Under the pieces are notes generated by a model. It worked only from the letters and a program-made list of their open reading frames with translations, did not search any database and was not told the origin of the DNA. Below, in pieces: positions 1 through 9,654 of a DNA stretch of 64,000 nt. The stretch lies in NCBI GenBank assembly GCA_015057305.1, contig SVES01000012.1, forward strand, positions 1 through 64,000. The letters are read 5' to 3'. The stretch comes from Pseudobutyrivibrio ruminis (GTDB lineage: Bacteria; Bacillota; Clostridia; Lachnospirales; Lachnospiraceae). Each line of letters opens with the position of its first letter. Within the stretch, counting starts at the first letter, position 1. The position numbers were made by a program, and so were the translations under genes.

Positions 1-1271
<1,271 letters not shown>

Positions 1272-1368
1272 TTATCTCCTTTCAGATTATGTAGCCCAGA
1301 AAATGCCGACTCTTGCCACCCGACACAATCTAGGAGAAATTTTACATCTTTTATCGCTTTAATGCAAT

Positions 1369-1406
1369 AAAGTCTTGGTACTTTTTTCAAAAAATACCAA
1401 GACTTT
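1369..1406 (-). terminator. Rho-independent terminator of the sugar transporter operon
   Basis: Twelve-base perfect arms AAAGTCTTGGTA (1369-1380) and TACCAAGACTTT (1395-1406). The loop can extend as a T6/A6 helix. It begins a few bases past the fucU-like stop codon and separates that operon from gdhA. Confidence 0.8.
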
Positions 1407-1410
1407 TACT

Positions 1411-1872
1411 TTAATTAATTACAACGCCCTTGCGTAGGATAATATTTGCATATATAGCTGTCTCTGTAGACATTATGACACAGGTAGACTTTTCTCTGGT
1501 CTGGTCATAAAAATCCCACTTATTGATTTCTTTAAATGCACCTGCTCCTCTTTCATCATATTTGCTGACAATGGATTTATATTCATCCCATATAGGAGTT
1601 GCAACCTTGCCCACATCATTTGGTTCAAGAGCCATTAGCGTACAAGGAGGATCAACTTCTCCCTTTGCATTTGGATAAGTATCAAGAGGAAACACCTGTA
1701 GGATTGCATCCAGGATTTCTGGCACCCCATGTCCATCTAATCTTATAACAGGCTTCCCAAATGAATGACCTGGAAAGTTGCCGTCAGCAATTGTAATTTC
1801 ATCTGTATGTCCCATTTCATCCAAGACCTTTAGAAGCTCAGGTGATAGCATCGTAGGAATTCCTTTTAACAT
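1411..1872 (-). CDS. fucU: RbsD/FucU-family sugar mutarotase
   Basis: Predicted to interconvert the anomers of an imported sugar (fucose or a related pyranose) so that the cytosolic isomerase gets its preferred form. The 153-residue protein has the family start MLKGIPTMLSPELLKVLDEMGH, the DGNFPGHSFGKPVIRLDGHGVPEIL region with family histidines, and a C-terminal YANIILRKGVV tail. Length matches FucU (about 140-150) rather than RbsD (about 130). It is the last gene of the ABC transporter operon, 11 bases after the binding-protein gene, and the presence of FucI in the same regulon favours a fucose-type substrate. The exact sugar is inference. Confidence 0.85.
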   Translation of the reverse strand: MLKGIPTMLSPELLKVLDEMGHTDEITIADGNFPGHSFGKPVIRLDGHGVPEILDAILQVFPLDTYPNAKGEVDPPCTLMALEPNDVGKVATPIWDEYKSIVSKYDERGAGAFKEINKWDFYDQTREKSTCVIMSTETAIYANIILRKGVVIN

Positions 1873-1883
1873 ATCAGCCTCTC

Positions 1884-3014
1884 CTAGTCGTAAAGGTTTG
1901 GAGCAATGCTCTCATCTTCCATGTTGTCTGCATTGTACCAATAACCATCTGTAGGTACATCTGAAACTGACTTACCAGCAGCAGCATCACATAATACATC
2001 GATAGTTGTAATACCCATTGCAAGTGGAGACTGTGTAACAGCACCATACATTGTTCCGCTCTTAATTGCAGACTTGATAACTGAACCAGCATCAAATCCT
2101 GCTGCAAGAATCTTGTCACCTAATACGTCAAGGTTCTCATTTGCTGTAAGGATACCTTCTGCAGCAACCTGGTTAGAACCAAACATACCAATTGTATCAG
2201 ACTTGTTCATGATTGCAGCTGCCTCTGTTGCACAAAGCTCAACTGTTGTCTGTGCTGGAACTGCAACCTCGATAACGATATCAGCATCAGCCTCAGCAAC
2301 TTTTTCAGCCTTTGCATCGTTAACATACTTCTCATTTCCAATTACAGCTACTGTAAAGCCATCCTTTGCAGCTAGCTCAGCAAATTTGTCAATGAAGCCA
2401 AGTCCACGGTTGATAATAGACTCTGAAGTAGCCTCCTGGTTTACCTCACCAACTCTAACCTGTCCGTTGCCGAACTGATCCTTAAGAGCTGGATAAAGAT
2501 TCTCTGCAGCTGTAGCGCCTGCTGAATAGTTGTCTGTAGCAACTGTAGATACTACAGAGCCTGCAGGTGCATTAGGAATACCTGAATCGAAGCAAACTAC
2601 AGGGATGCCAGCGTCAAGAGCTGTCTGTAAAGCATCAAGACATGCATCCTGGTCGCAAGCTGCAAGACCAATTCCATCTGGAGAATTATTGATAGCTGAG
2701 TTAAGCATGTTTACCTGATCAGCTATGTCTGACTCTGCGTTAGGACCTGTACAGTTAACTGTAACACCTTTAGCCTCTGCTTCCTGCTCGATACCAGTAA
2801 CAGCAGCCTGCCAATATGATGACTGGTAGCTCTTTACAATGATTTCGAAGTGATAATCACTGCCTGCTGCCTCTGTGGTGTCACCTGCTGCCTCTGTTTC
2901 TGTACCAGAATCTGTTGTTGCTGCAGTGTCTGTAGATGCTGCTCCTCCACAGCCTACAAACAAGCTAGCTGCCATAGCAGCTGTTAACATTGTTGCGAGA
3001 ACTCTTTTTCTCAT
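1884..3014 (-). CDS. Sugar ABC transporter substrate-binding lipoprotein (RbsB-like)
   Basis: Extracellular binding protein that delivers a monosaccharide to the two permeases encoded just upstream. I start it at the ATG ending at 3014, because GGAGG lies 8 bases upstream. A longer in-frame start at 3029 would put the ribosome binding site inside the coding region. The 376-residue protein has a lipoprotein signal MRKRVLATMLTAAMAASLFVGC with the lipidated cysteine at residue 22. A Thr/Glu-rich linker follows, then a periplasmic-binding-protein type 1 fold (IIVKSYQSSYWQAAVTGIEQ near the start, then CDQDACLDALQTALDAGIPVV). This is the ribose/galactose/xylose binding class; the ligand cannot be read from the sequence. 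Confidence 0.93.
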   Translation of the reverse strand: MRKRVLATMLTAAMAASLFVGCGGAASTDTAATTDSGTETEAAGDTTEAAGSDYHFEIIVKSYQSSYWQAAVTGIEQEAEAKGVTVNCTGPNAESDIADQVNMLNSAINNSPDGIGLAACDQDACLDALQTALDAGIPVVCFDSGIPNAPAGSVVSTVATDNYSAGATAAENLYPALKDQFGNGQVRVGEVNQEATSESIINRGLGFIDKFAELAAKDGFTVAVIGNEKYVNDAKAEKVAEADADIVIEVAVPAQTTVELCATEAAAIMNKSDTIGMFGSNQVAAEGILTANENLDVLGDKILAAGFDAGSVIKSAIKSGTMYGAVTQSPLAMGITTIDVLCDAAAGKSVSDVPTDGYWYNADNMEDESIAPNLYD

Positions 3015-3076
3015 GTGAAAACCTCCCATTTTTCCTATTTTTTTATATAAATCCCTCCCTTGGGGATTATATACAC

Positions 3077-4069
3077 TTACTTTGCCTCACGGCGCTTCTT
3101 AATAATATCTACTAAAACTGCTGCGATTAAAACAAGACCTGTGATAATCTGCTGCCAGTTTGCTTGAAGACCTACAAATGGAAGTCCAGTCTTTAGTAAG
3201 CAGATAACAAATACACCAATAAGTGCTCCACCAATGCTTCCTGCTCCACCTGTAGCAGATACGCCACCAATTATGGCACCACCAATTGCCTCAAGCTCAA
3301 ATCCGGCACCTGTGCCAGGCTGAACTGTTGCAAATACTGCTGAATAAGCAATTGATGCAAGTCCTGCAAAAAATCCCGAAATAACATAAGCCATAATGTG
3401 ATAGAACTTTACATTTATTCCTGAAAGAATTGCTGCCTCTTTGTTGCTACCAATGGCAATTGTGTATCTACCAATCTTTGTATGATTGAGCACAAATGCC
3501 ATGGCCGCAACTATAAGGAGAATCCAAAGAAAGCCCAGAGGATATTTTGTTCCACCAACTGAAAACTTAAATATGCTTCTAAACCAGCTTCCTGGTGTTC
3601 CAGCTGTTGGCCAAGAAATACCAAAGCTCTTAGAGCAGATACTTCCTAAACCTCTTGTTATCATGCAGGTACAAAGGGTTGCCAAAAATGGAGGCAGTTC
3701 CTTTACTGCAATTAAATATCCATTTACAAATCCAATTGCTACACCAAACAAAACGCTAACAATCATTCCAGCCCAGGTTGGCCATCCGCAGTGTACAACC
3801 AGATAACCACCAGCTAATGAATAGCAAATAAGTCCAGTTCCTATTGAAAGATCAACACCTCCTGTAATAAGTGGAAACGTTACACCGATAGACATCAAAA
3901 CTATATAATATGAATAGTCAAGAATACTTAATACTGTGGTGTACTTTCTAAAATCTTCACTGGCAATGGAGAAGAATGCAAATAGAACAATTACTACCAA
4001 AAGAACTATGAACTTCTGTCCCCCAAGTCGTGCCAGGATGGATTGTTTATTTATGTCTTTATTATTCAT
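3077..4069 (-). CDS. Ribose-type ABC transporter permease 1 (RbsC-like)
   Basis: Membrane subunit of the carbohydrate importer, family BPD_transp_2. The 330-residue protein is very hydrophobic with about eight to ten predicted membrane segments. It carries the typical GVTFPLITGGVDLSIGTG motif near residue 65 and EAIGGAIIGGVSATGGAGS near 260, both conserved in RbsC/XylH permeases. The gene lies 13 bases after the ATPase gene, and a second different permease lies just before the ATPase. The pump is therefore probably a heterodimer of two permeases, as in some rhamnose and autoinducer-2 importers. Confidence 0.93.
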   Translation of the reverse strand: MNNKDINKQSILARLGGQKFIVLLVVIVLFAFFSIASEDFRKYTTVLSILDYSYYIVLMSIGVTFPLITGGVDLSIGTGLICYSLAGGYLVVHCGWPTWAGMIVSVLFGVAIGFVNGYLIAVKELPPFLATLCTCMITRGLGSICSKSFGISWPTAGTPGSWFRSIFKFSVGGTKYPLGFLWILLIVAAMAFVLNHTKIGRYTIAIGSNKEAAILSGINVKFYHIMAYVISGFFAGLASIAYSAVFATVQPGTGAGFELEAIGGAIIGGVSATGGAGSIGGALIGVFVICLLKTGLPFVGLQANWQQIITGLVLIAAVLVDIIKKRREAK

Positions 4070-4082
4070 TATTCCCCTCCAT

Positions 4083-5579
4083 CTACTGAATATCTCTTGT
4101 TGCCAAGGTCATGATTTTTTCCTGAGATACCTCTTCAATACCAATTTCACCAGTCACCTTGCCTTCGCACATGACAATAATTCTGTCGCTCATTCTAAGT
4201 ATTTCTGTCATCTCAGATGAAATCATTATGATTGATTTGCCTTCAGCAGCTAGTCGATTCATCAACTTATAGATTTCATTTTTTGCACCTACATCAATAC
4301 CGCGGGTAGGTTCATCAAAAATCAATATTTCACAGTCCCTAACCAGCCATTTAGCAATTACAACCTTTTGCTGGTTACCACCTGATAAGTTAACTACAAG
4401 TTGATCGATGCTTGGAGTTTTTGTAGCAAGACTGTCTACGTATTTTTGAGTTATCTCATTCTCTTTCTTCTTATCTATAAAGATGCCTTTCATAAATCTG
4501 TCTAAAGAAGCAAGGGTTGAATTTTCCGCAATAGTCTTTCGAACTACAATTCCAAAACGTTTTCTATCTTCGGAAAGGTAACCAATACCAGCTTTAACCG
4601 CATCTTCTGGAGAGTTAATTGTTACCTTCTTTCCGTTAACGTAAATATCTCCGCTTTCCTTAGAATCTGCTCCAAATATTGCACGGGCTGTCTCTGTTCT
4701 TCCAGCTCCCATAAGTCCTGAGAAGCCAAGGATTTCTCCTTTTCTCAGTTCAAAGCTTACATCCTGAACCATTTTGCCAGCATTGAGATGTTCAACCTTA
4801 AGTACTACCGGCGCATCCTCTGGCACCATACTTTTGGTCTTTGGTTCTTCATAGATTACACGGCCAACCATCATGTTGATAATGTCATCCTTTGTGCAGT
4901 CCTTTGTGATAAGGGTTCCAACATAGCCTCCATCTCGCATGACTGTTACTCTGTCGGTAATTACCTTTATTTCATCCATTCTATGAGAGATATAAACAAT
5001 ACCAAGATTTTGCTCTCTCAAATCTCTGATGATTTTGAATAGCTCCTGAATCTCTGACTCTGTTAGTGCTGCAGATGGCTCATCAAAAACGATTACCTTT
5101 GCTTCATGTGAAATAGCCTTGGCGATTTCACACATCTGCTGTTTTCCAACGGTCAAATCTGACATGGTAGCTGTTGGATCAATGTCAATATTAAGTCGCT
5201 TAAAAAGTTTGGCAGCTTCCTCATTCATCCTCTTATCGTCTATCTTTACTCCCTTTTTAAACTCACGTCCTATGAAGATGTTTTGAGCAACTGTAAGATG
5301 ACCAACCATGTTTAGCTCCTGGTGAACAATAACTACACCAGCATCCTGAGCTTCTCTGGCATTGTGGAATTCCACCTCCCTGCCTTCAAATTCAATGGTT
5401 CCCGAATCCTTTGTATAAATACCTGTCAGTACCTTCATCAATGTAGATTTACCAGCACCGTTCTCTCCCATCAGGGCATGCACCTCACCGCGCTGCACAT
5501 CAAAATGTACGTGGTCGAGAGCATGTACACCAGGGAAAGATTTATCGATGTCGTTCATTGTGAGTATTACTTCTCCCAT
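4083..5579 (-). CDS. Ribose-type ABC transporter ATP-binding protein (RbsA-like, two ABC cassettes)
   Basis: Cytoplasmic ATPase that powers the sugar importer. The 498-residue protein contains two tandem ATP-binding cassettes. The first has Walker A GENGAGKST, Q-loop HQELN, a signature-like LTVGKQQ region and Walker B VIVFDEPSAAL. The second has a weakened Walker A (GLMGAGRTE), signature LSGGNQQK and Walker B ILIFDEPTRGID. This asymmetry is normal for the RbsA/MglA/XylG family. It is in the middle of the operon between the two permease genes (17-base and 13-base gaps). Confidence 0.95.
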   Translation of the reverse strand: MGEVILTMNDIDKSFPGVHALDHVHFDVQRGEVHALMGENGAGKSTLMKVLTGIYTKDSGTIEFEGREVEFHNAREAQDAGVVIVHQELNMVGHLTVAQNIFIGREFKKGVKIDDKRMNEEAAKLFKRLNIDIDPTATMSDLTVGKQQMCEIAKAISHEAKVIVFDEPSAALTESEIQELFKIIRDLREQNLGIVYISHRMDEIKVITDRVTVMRDGGYVGTLITKDCTKDDIINMMVGRVIYEEPKTKSMVPEDAPVVLKVEHLNAGKMVQDVSFELRKGEILGFSGLMGAGRTETARAIFGADSKESGDIYVNGKKVTINSPEDAVKAGIGYLSEDRKRFGIVVRKTIAENSTLASLDRFMKGIFIDKKKENEITQKYVDSLATKTPSIDQLVVNLSGGNQQKVVIAKWLVRDCEILIFDEPTRGIDVGAKNEIYKLMNRLAAEGKSIIMISSEMTEILRMSDRIIVMCEGKVTGEIGIEEVSQEKIMTLATRDIQ

Positions 5580-5596
5580 TTTATTCTCCCTCCTGG

Positions 5597-6568
5597 TTAA
5601 TTCTTACGACGTCTTGCAACAACGTCGGCATAAACAGCAACAATAACAATTACACCTGTGATAATCAGCTGATAATCCTTGGTAAAGCCAAGCGCAAGGA
5701 TTCCTTCCTGAAGTAGTGCTATGATAAGAACGCCTATCAAGGTACCACTTATGGATGCCAAGCCTCCAGCCATTGATGTACCACCCATTACGCAGCCAGC
5801 GATTGCTTCATTGTTATACTGATCACCATATCCAGGCTGAACTGTGGTATATGCACCAACAAAGAAGATAGCTGCTATTCCAACTAATATTCCACAAATA
5901 ACATATGCCAGCATTTCCCATTTTTTAGTGTTTACACCAGAAAGTCTAACTGCCTCTCTGTTGCTTCCCAAGCAAAGGATATACCTACCGGCCTTCGTCT
6001 TATTCAAAAGACAAGCACATATGATTGCTGCAACAATTAAAATTATCAGTCCCATTGGGAAATTTCCAATCTTAACCAGCTTTCTGAACCAGCCTCCATC
6101 AGCTGCCTGTGGCCAAGAAACTGACTGGGTTTTTGTGAATACTGAAGCAACACCCTTTGCTATGTTCATACTTGCCATTGATACGATGAATGGCGGAACG
6201 GACCAATAAGCAACCAGATAGCCATTGAAAATTCCAAAGCAAAGACCTACCAATATACTGATAAGAAGCGCTAGAACCATTGGCACCTTTAGACTGGTCA
6301 GGCAATAGCCAGAAATAAGAGCTGAGCAAAACATAACTGGTCCAATGGAGAAATCAATACCTCCTGTTGCAATAACAAATGTAACCCCCAATGAAAGAAA
6401 TCCTAAAAAGTAAGCATAATTTAGAGCGCTTAGTATTCTAGGAAGCCCTGCGAATTTGCCTCCTGTACTCAGACAAAATAGCAGATACATTAAAATCAAA
6501 ACGCATATTAATACTATTCTGTTAAATCCAATTTTTTTGACGATTGGATTCTGCTTAATCTTCTCCAA
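5597..6568 (-). CDS. Ribose-type ABC transporter permease 2 (RbsC-like)
   Basis: Second membrane subunit of the importer, 323 residues. It has the same fold and motif pattern as the other permease (GVTFVIATGGIDFSIGP near residue 65; NEAIAGCVMGGTSMAGG near 250) but a clearly different sequence, so this is not a recent duplication. It starts 20 bases after the aldolase gene and ends 17 bases before the ATPase gene, so all are likely co-transcribed from the promoter near 7480. Confidence 0.93.
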   Translation of the reverse strand: MEKIKQNPIVKKIGFNRIVLICVLILMYLLFCLSTGGKFAGLPRILSALNYAYFLGFLSLGVTFVIATGGIDFSIGPVMFCSALISGYCLTSLKVPMVLALLISILVGLCFGIFNGYLVAYWSVPPFIVSMASMNIAKGVASVFTKTQSVSWPQAADGGWFRKLVKIGNFPMGLIILIVAAIICACLLNKTKAGRYILCLGSNREAVRLSGVNTKKWEMLAYVICGILVGIAAIFFVGAYTTVQPGYGDQYNNEAIAGCVMGGTSMAGGLASISGTLIGVLIIALLQEGILALGFTKDYQLIITGVIVIVAVYADVVARRRKN

Positions 6569-6588
6569 TTTTTATTCCCCCATGTCAT

Positions 6589-7437
6589 TTAAGCTTTATT
6601 ATCACTTCCGCAAACTAGAATCTTTTTCTTTACAAGCTCAGTAACATTGTGCATTCCCAAAGCTCCATATTTTTTCGGATCAAACACATCTGGATTTTCT
6701 TTGAGATAAGCCTTTAATCCAGCGCTGTAAGCAATTCTAAGTTCTGTAGCAAAATTAACCTTACTTATGCCCCTTCTTATACATTCCCTAACGGATTCAT
6801 CTGGTACGCCAGATGCCCCATGAAGCACAAGTGGAATTGAAACTGCCCTGCGAATCTCTGATAACCTATCAAAATCCAACTTAGGCTCCCCCTTGTATAT
6901 TCCATGAGCTGTGCCTATGGCAACTGCCAATGAACTGATTTTTGTTTCTTCAACAAACTTTACTGCATCAGCTGGATCGGTATAGCCTGGGTCATTACAA
7001 ACTGTATCGTCCTCCTTGCCTCCCACCTTGCCAAGCTCTGCCTCAACAGGAACGCCGTTTGGTCTGCAGGCATCTGCAACTTTCTTTGAAAGTTCTATGT
7101 TTTCTTCAAAAGGTAGCTTACTTCCATCAATCATGATTGAGGAATAGCCAACCTTTAAGGCCTGCATTGCAAGCTCAAAACTATTTCCGTGGTCAAGGTG
7201 TAATGCAATAGGAACACTTGCTCTTTTAGCTGCAGCCTGAACATTAGCTAGGTACATATCCAGACCTGCATATTTAACTGTTGATGGCGTTGTTTGCAAA
7301 ATTGCCGGTGAATGCATTTCTTCACATGCATTTATAACTGCCATAACCATTTCCATATTTTCGACATTGAAAGCTCCAATGGCATATCCACCTTTATCTG
7401 CGGCCTCCAACATCGCCTCTGTAGTGACAAATGACAT
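6589..7437 (-). CDS. Class II ketose-bisphosphate aldolase (KbaY/GatY/FbaA family)
   Basis: Zinc-dependent aldolase that cleaves a phosphorylated ketose to dihydroxyacetone phosphate plus an aldehyde. The 282-residue protein has the metal histidine and catalytic region ALHLDHG near residue 80, SIMIDGSKLPFEENI, EAELGKVGG, GTAHGIYKG and LVLHGASGVPDE (two further metal histidines), and the phosphate site KVNFATEL. These are the marks of the tagatose/fructose-bisphosphate aldolase class, not of the FucA/adducin class. It is the first gene of the transporter operon, directly downstream of a LacI-type operator. In a pathway with FucI it may cleave fuculose- or ribulose-1-phosphate-like substrates, but this is inference. 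Confidence 0.9.
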   Translation of the reverse strand: MSFVTTEAMLEAADKGGYAIGAFNVENMEMVMAVINACEEMHSPAILQTTPSTVKYAGLDMYLANVQAAAKRASVPIALHLDHGNSFELAMQALKVGYSSIMIDGSKLPFEENIELSKKVADACRPNGVPVEAELGKVGGKEDDTVCNDPGYTDPADAVKFVEETKISSLAVAIGTAHGIYKGEPKLDFDRLSEIRRAVSIPLVLHGASGVPDESVRECIRRGISKVNFATELRIAYSAGLKAYLKENPDVFDPKKYGALGMHNVTELVKKKILVCGSDNKA

Positions 7438-7453
7438 TATTCAACCTCCTGCG

Positions 7454-7467
7454 CGAAACGTTTCGCT
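7454..7467. promoter_or_regulatory. LacI-type operator upstream of the aldolase-transporter operon
   Basis: Perfect 14-base palindrome GCGAAACGTTTCGC with the central CG typical of LacI/GalR operators. It sits directly before the ribosome binding site (CAGGAGG) of the aldolase gene and 8 bases downstream of the TAATAT -10 box. An identical copy precedes the lacI-like gene at 12175-12188. Confidence 0.85.
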
Positions 7468-7475
7468 TTGTGTAA

Positions 7476-7481
7476 TATTAT
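7476..7481 (-). promoter_or_regulatory. Probable -10 box of the aldolase-transporter operon
   Basis: TAATAT on the minus strand, 8 bases before the operator palindrome, so the operator would begin at about +1. The fucI promoter has the same 8-base spacing. No clear -35 box is visible at 16-18 bases, which may indicate a weak or activated promoter. Confidence 0.45.
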
Positions 7482-7560
7482 TATCTCACAGTGAATTTCT
7501 GATACTAGGTATATTTAGAAAAAAAATATGACAAAATTCACCTTAATTTCCACCATGTAT

Positions 7561-8571
7561 TTATTGTGCATCTGGGCAGTCTACTATAACTCCATCCTCG
7601 TCCCACAAATCGTGCCAGTCACCAGCTCCAGGCCAAAGGAATACCTGCCCCTTCACCAATCTATTATTCTTTTCTAGGGTCTTTATGGTTTCCATTTCAG
7701 CATCAGTTAATGGATCTGATAAGGTACATTCAAGATTGCTGACATAATTATGTAGTGAAAATGGAATTGGAATCTGTCCTCTTTGTATAGCCCATTTTAA
7801 AGCTATGATTGCAGGATGAACTCCGTGTGCTTCTGCAATCTTTTTCATTTCAGGAAGCTGTAAATCTGCAATATCTCCCTCCTCCATATCTCTTTCTGGT
7901 CGCATTGGCGAGCCCATTGGCATATATCCCACTGGTTGGATATCATGTGCAACCAAATAATCAAAAAGCTCCTGCTGTTGCATACATGGATGAAGCTCAA
8001 TCTCACAAGCAACAGGCTTAATCTCAAACTTATCAATTACCTGTTCAAGCTTTGGTATTGTCATATTAGATATACCAATATGTCTAACTATTCCCTTCTT
8101 AACCAGGGCTTCAATCTGCCTATAGGTATCCATAAACTCTGCCACAGAAAATGGCTTTGAATCTGGATTTCGAGAGGTAACATCACAGTGTGGTGCATGA
8201 TAGTTTGGGAAAGGCCAGTGAATATAAAGCAAATCAATATATTCACACTGAAGATCCGCTATGCTTTTTAGGGCACTTTTTTCAACCTCCCTATGCATGT
8301 CATTCCACACCTTTGTCATTACATAAAGGTCTTTTCTTTCACATACACCTTCATCTATTACTTTCTTTATCACTAATCCAATTTCAGCCTCATTTCCATA
8401 GCAAGCTGCACAATCAAGCATTCTATAGCCTGCCTTTATTGCACCTTCTACTGCTTCTGATACTTCATTGGCAGAAAATCTGTCTGAGCCAAAGGTACCA
8501 AGACCAATACAAGGTACCTTTTCCCCATTATTTAAGGTTACCTTTGGTACAGCATTAACATCGATTGCCAT
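7561..8571 (-). CDS. Aldo/keto reductase
   Basis: NAD(P)H-dependent carbonyl reductase of the AKR superfamily, 336 residues, cytosolic. The tetrad is visible: Asp and Tyr in MLDCAACYGNEAEIG, Lys in VMTKVWND and His in LLYIHWPFP. A late IPIPFSLHNYVSNLECT region corresponds to the cofactor-binding segment, although the usual IPGS/R signature is altered. It is last in the kinase-dehydrogenase-reductase operon, 21 bases after the dehydrogenase gene. In this context it could reduce an aldehyde released by the aldolase (lactaldehyde or glycolaldehyde) or act on the sugar itself; the substrate is not determinable here. Confidence 0.9.
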   Translation of the reverse strand: MAIDVNAVPKVTLNNGEKVPCIGLGTFGSDRFSANEVSEAVEGAIKAGYRMLDCAACYGNEAEIGLVIKKVIDEGVCERKDLYVMTKVWNDMHREVEKSALKSIADLQCEYIDLLYIHWPFPNYHAPHCDVTSRNPDSKPFSVAEFMDTYRQIEALVKKGIVRHIGISNMTIPKLEQVIDKFEIKPVACEIELHPCMQQQELFDYLVAHDIQPVGYMPMGSPMRPERDMEEGDIADLQLPEMKKIAEAHGVHPAIIALKWAIQRGQIPIPFSLHNYVSNLECTLSDPLTDAEMETIKTLEKNNRLVKGQVFLWPGAGDWHDLWDEDGVIVDCPDAQ

Positions 8572-8592
8572 TTTTTATCCTCCCTTTACCTT

Positions 8593-9642
8593 TTATTGTT
8601 CGCTATCAATTAATATCTTTCCCTTTACAGTTCCTGGTGTTTTAAACATTTCAAATGCTTTAGCAATATCCTTAAGTGGAATTTTCTTGAAAATAAAAGA
8701 ATCATCATACTTTAATTCACCTGTTCCAAAGTAATGAGCCGTAAGCTCCCACTCATCCCCAGGAAATGGTGCAGAATAGCTCATCCACGAACCGGTCAAA
8801 TTAAACTCTTTTCTATTTAAGGCTTCCCATTCATCTACTGTAAAGCTAAGCTCTCTAGTTGGGGTTCCAATAAAGCAAACCCCTGCTTTGTTAGCAGCCA
8901 GCTTAAATGCCATCTTCATAGTAATGGTATTTCCTGCTGTCTCGTACACATAGTCAAAGCCCTTACCATTTGTAATTTCATCAACCTCATTCATAAAATC
9001 AGGCTTTCCAGAATTAACTGCATAGTCAGCCCCAAGTCTTTTTGCCAAATCAAGTCTTTCATCAAGAATGTCAAATACCGTTACTGACTTTGCCCCAAAG
9101 ATTTTTGCCCACTGGGCCGTCAACATTCCAATGGTGCCACCGCCAAGAATAGCAACGTTTTTGCCCCCCTTATAATCAACTCTTCGCAAACCATGGAGAG
9201 CAACTGTGGCAGGCTCAAACAATGCCCCCTTTTCGAAGCTCACTGAATCATCAAATCTAACTGCATTTTTCTCTGGCACTGACACATATTCTGCAAAGCT
9301 TCCATATTCTCTGGAACCAATAAAGCTGTAGTGCTTGCAAAGTGAATAATTTCCCTTCTGGCAATCATCACATTTCATGCAAGGCACAAGAGGAATTCCA
9401 GCCACTCTATCACCTTTTTTTAGTGAGGTCACACCTTCTCCCACCTCATCAACTACACCTGAAAACTCATGTCCTAAAACATTAGGATAATAATGGCAGG
9501 CATCCCCATTTACTCTTGGAACATCTGATCCACAAATGCCTGTGTATTTTACCTTTACAACGACCTTCCCAGGCGCTGCCTTTGGCTTTTCAATATCCTC
9601 AAATCTAATGTCTTCTCTTGCATGTACTACTCCTGCTTTCAT
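8593..9642 (-). CDS. Zinc-dependent medium-chain dehydrogenase, GatD-like
   Basis: Polyol/sugar-phosphate dehydrogenase, 349 residues. The catalytic zinc site is CGSD with LGHEFSG, and a structural zinc site shows as CMKCDDCQKGNYSLC. The NAD-binding motif is ILGGGTIGMLTAQWAK. Several stretches resemble galactitol-1-phosphate 5-dehydrogenase GatD: GSDVPR, HYYPNVLGHEFSG, FIGSREYGSFAEYV and GSWMSYSAPFPGDEWE. With a KbaY/GatY-type aldolase in the same regulon this hints at a tagatose-like route, but other polyols are possible. The gene follows the FGGY kinase by 12 bases. Confidence 0.88.
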   Translation of the reverse strand: MKAGVVHAREDIRFEDIEKPKAAPGKVVVKVKYTGICGSDVPRVNGDACHYYPNVLGHEFSGVVDEVGEGVTSLKKGDRVAGIPLVPCMKCDDCQKGNYSLCKHYSFIGSREYGSFAEYVSVPEKNAVRFDDSVSFEKGALFEPATVALHGLRRVDYKGGKNVAILGGGTIGMLTAQWAKIFGAKSVTVFDILDERLDLAKRLGADYAVNSGKPDFMNEVDEITNGKGFDYVYETAGNTITMKMAFKLAANKAGVCFIGTPTRELSFTVDEWEALNRKEFNLTGSWMSYSAPFPGDEWELTAHYFGTGELKYDDSFIFKKIPLKDIAKAFEMFKTPGTVKGKILIDSEQ

Positions 9643-9654
9643 GTTTTCTCCCTT

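Noticed and set aside
2074..2478. Open frames on the strand opposite the sugar transporter, such as 2074-2478 and 2530-2718
   Set aside because: They mirror the real coding frame of the binding-protein gene, lack ribosome binding sites and have the composition of shadow frames.
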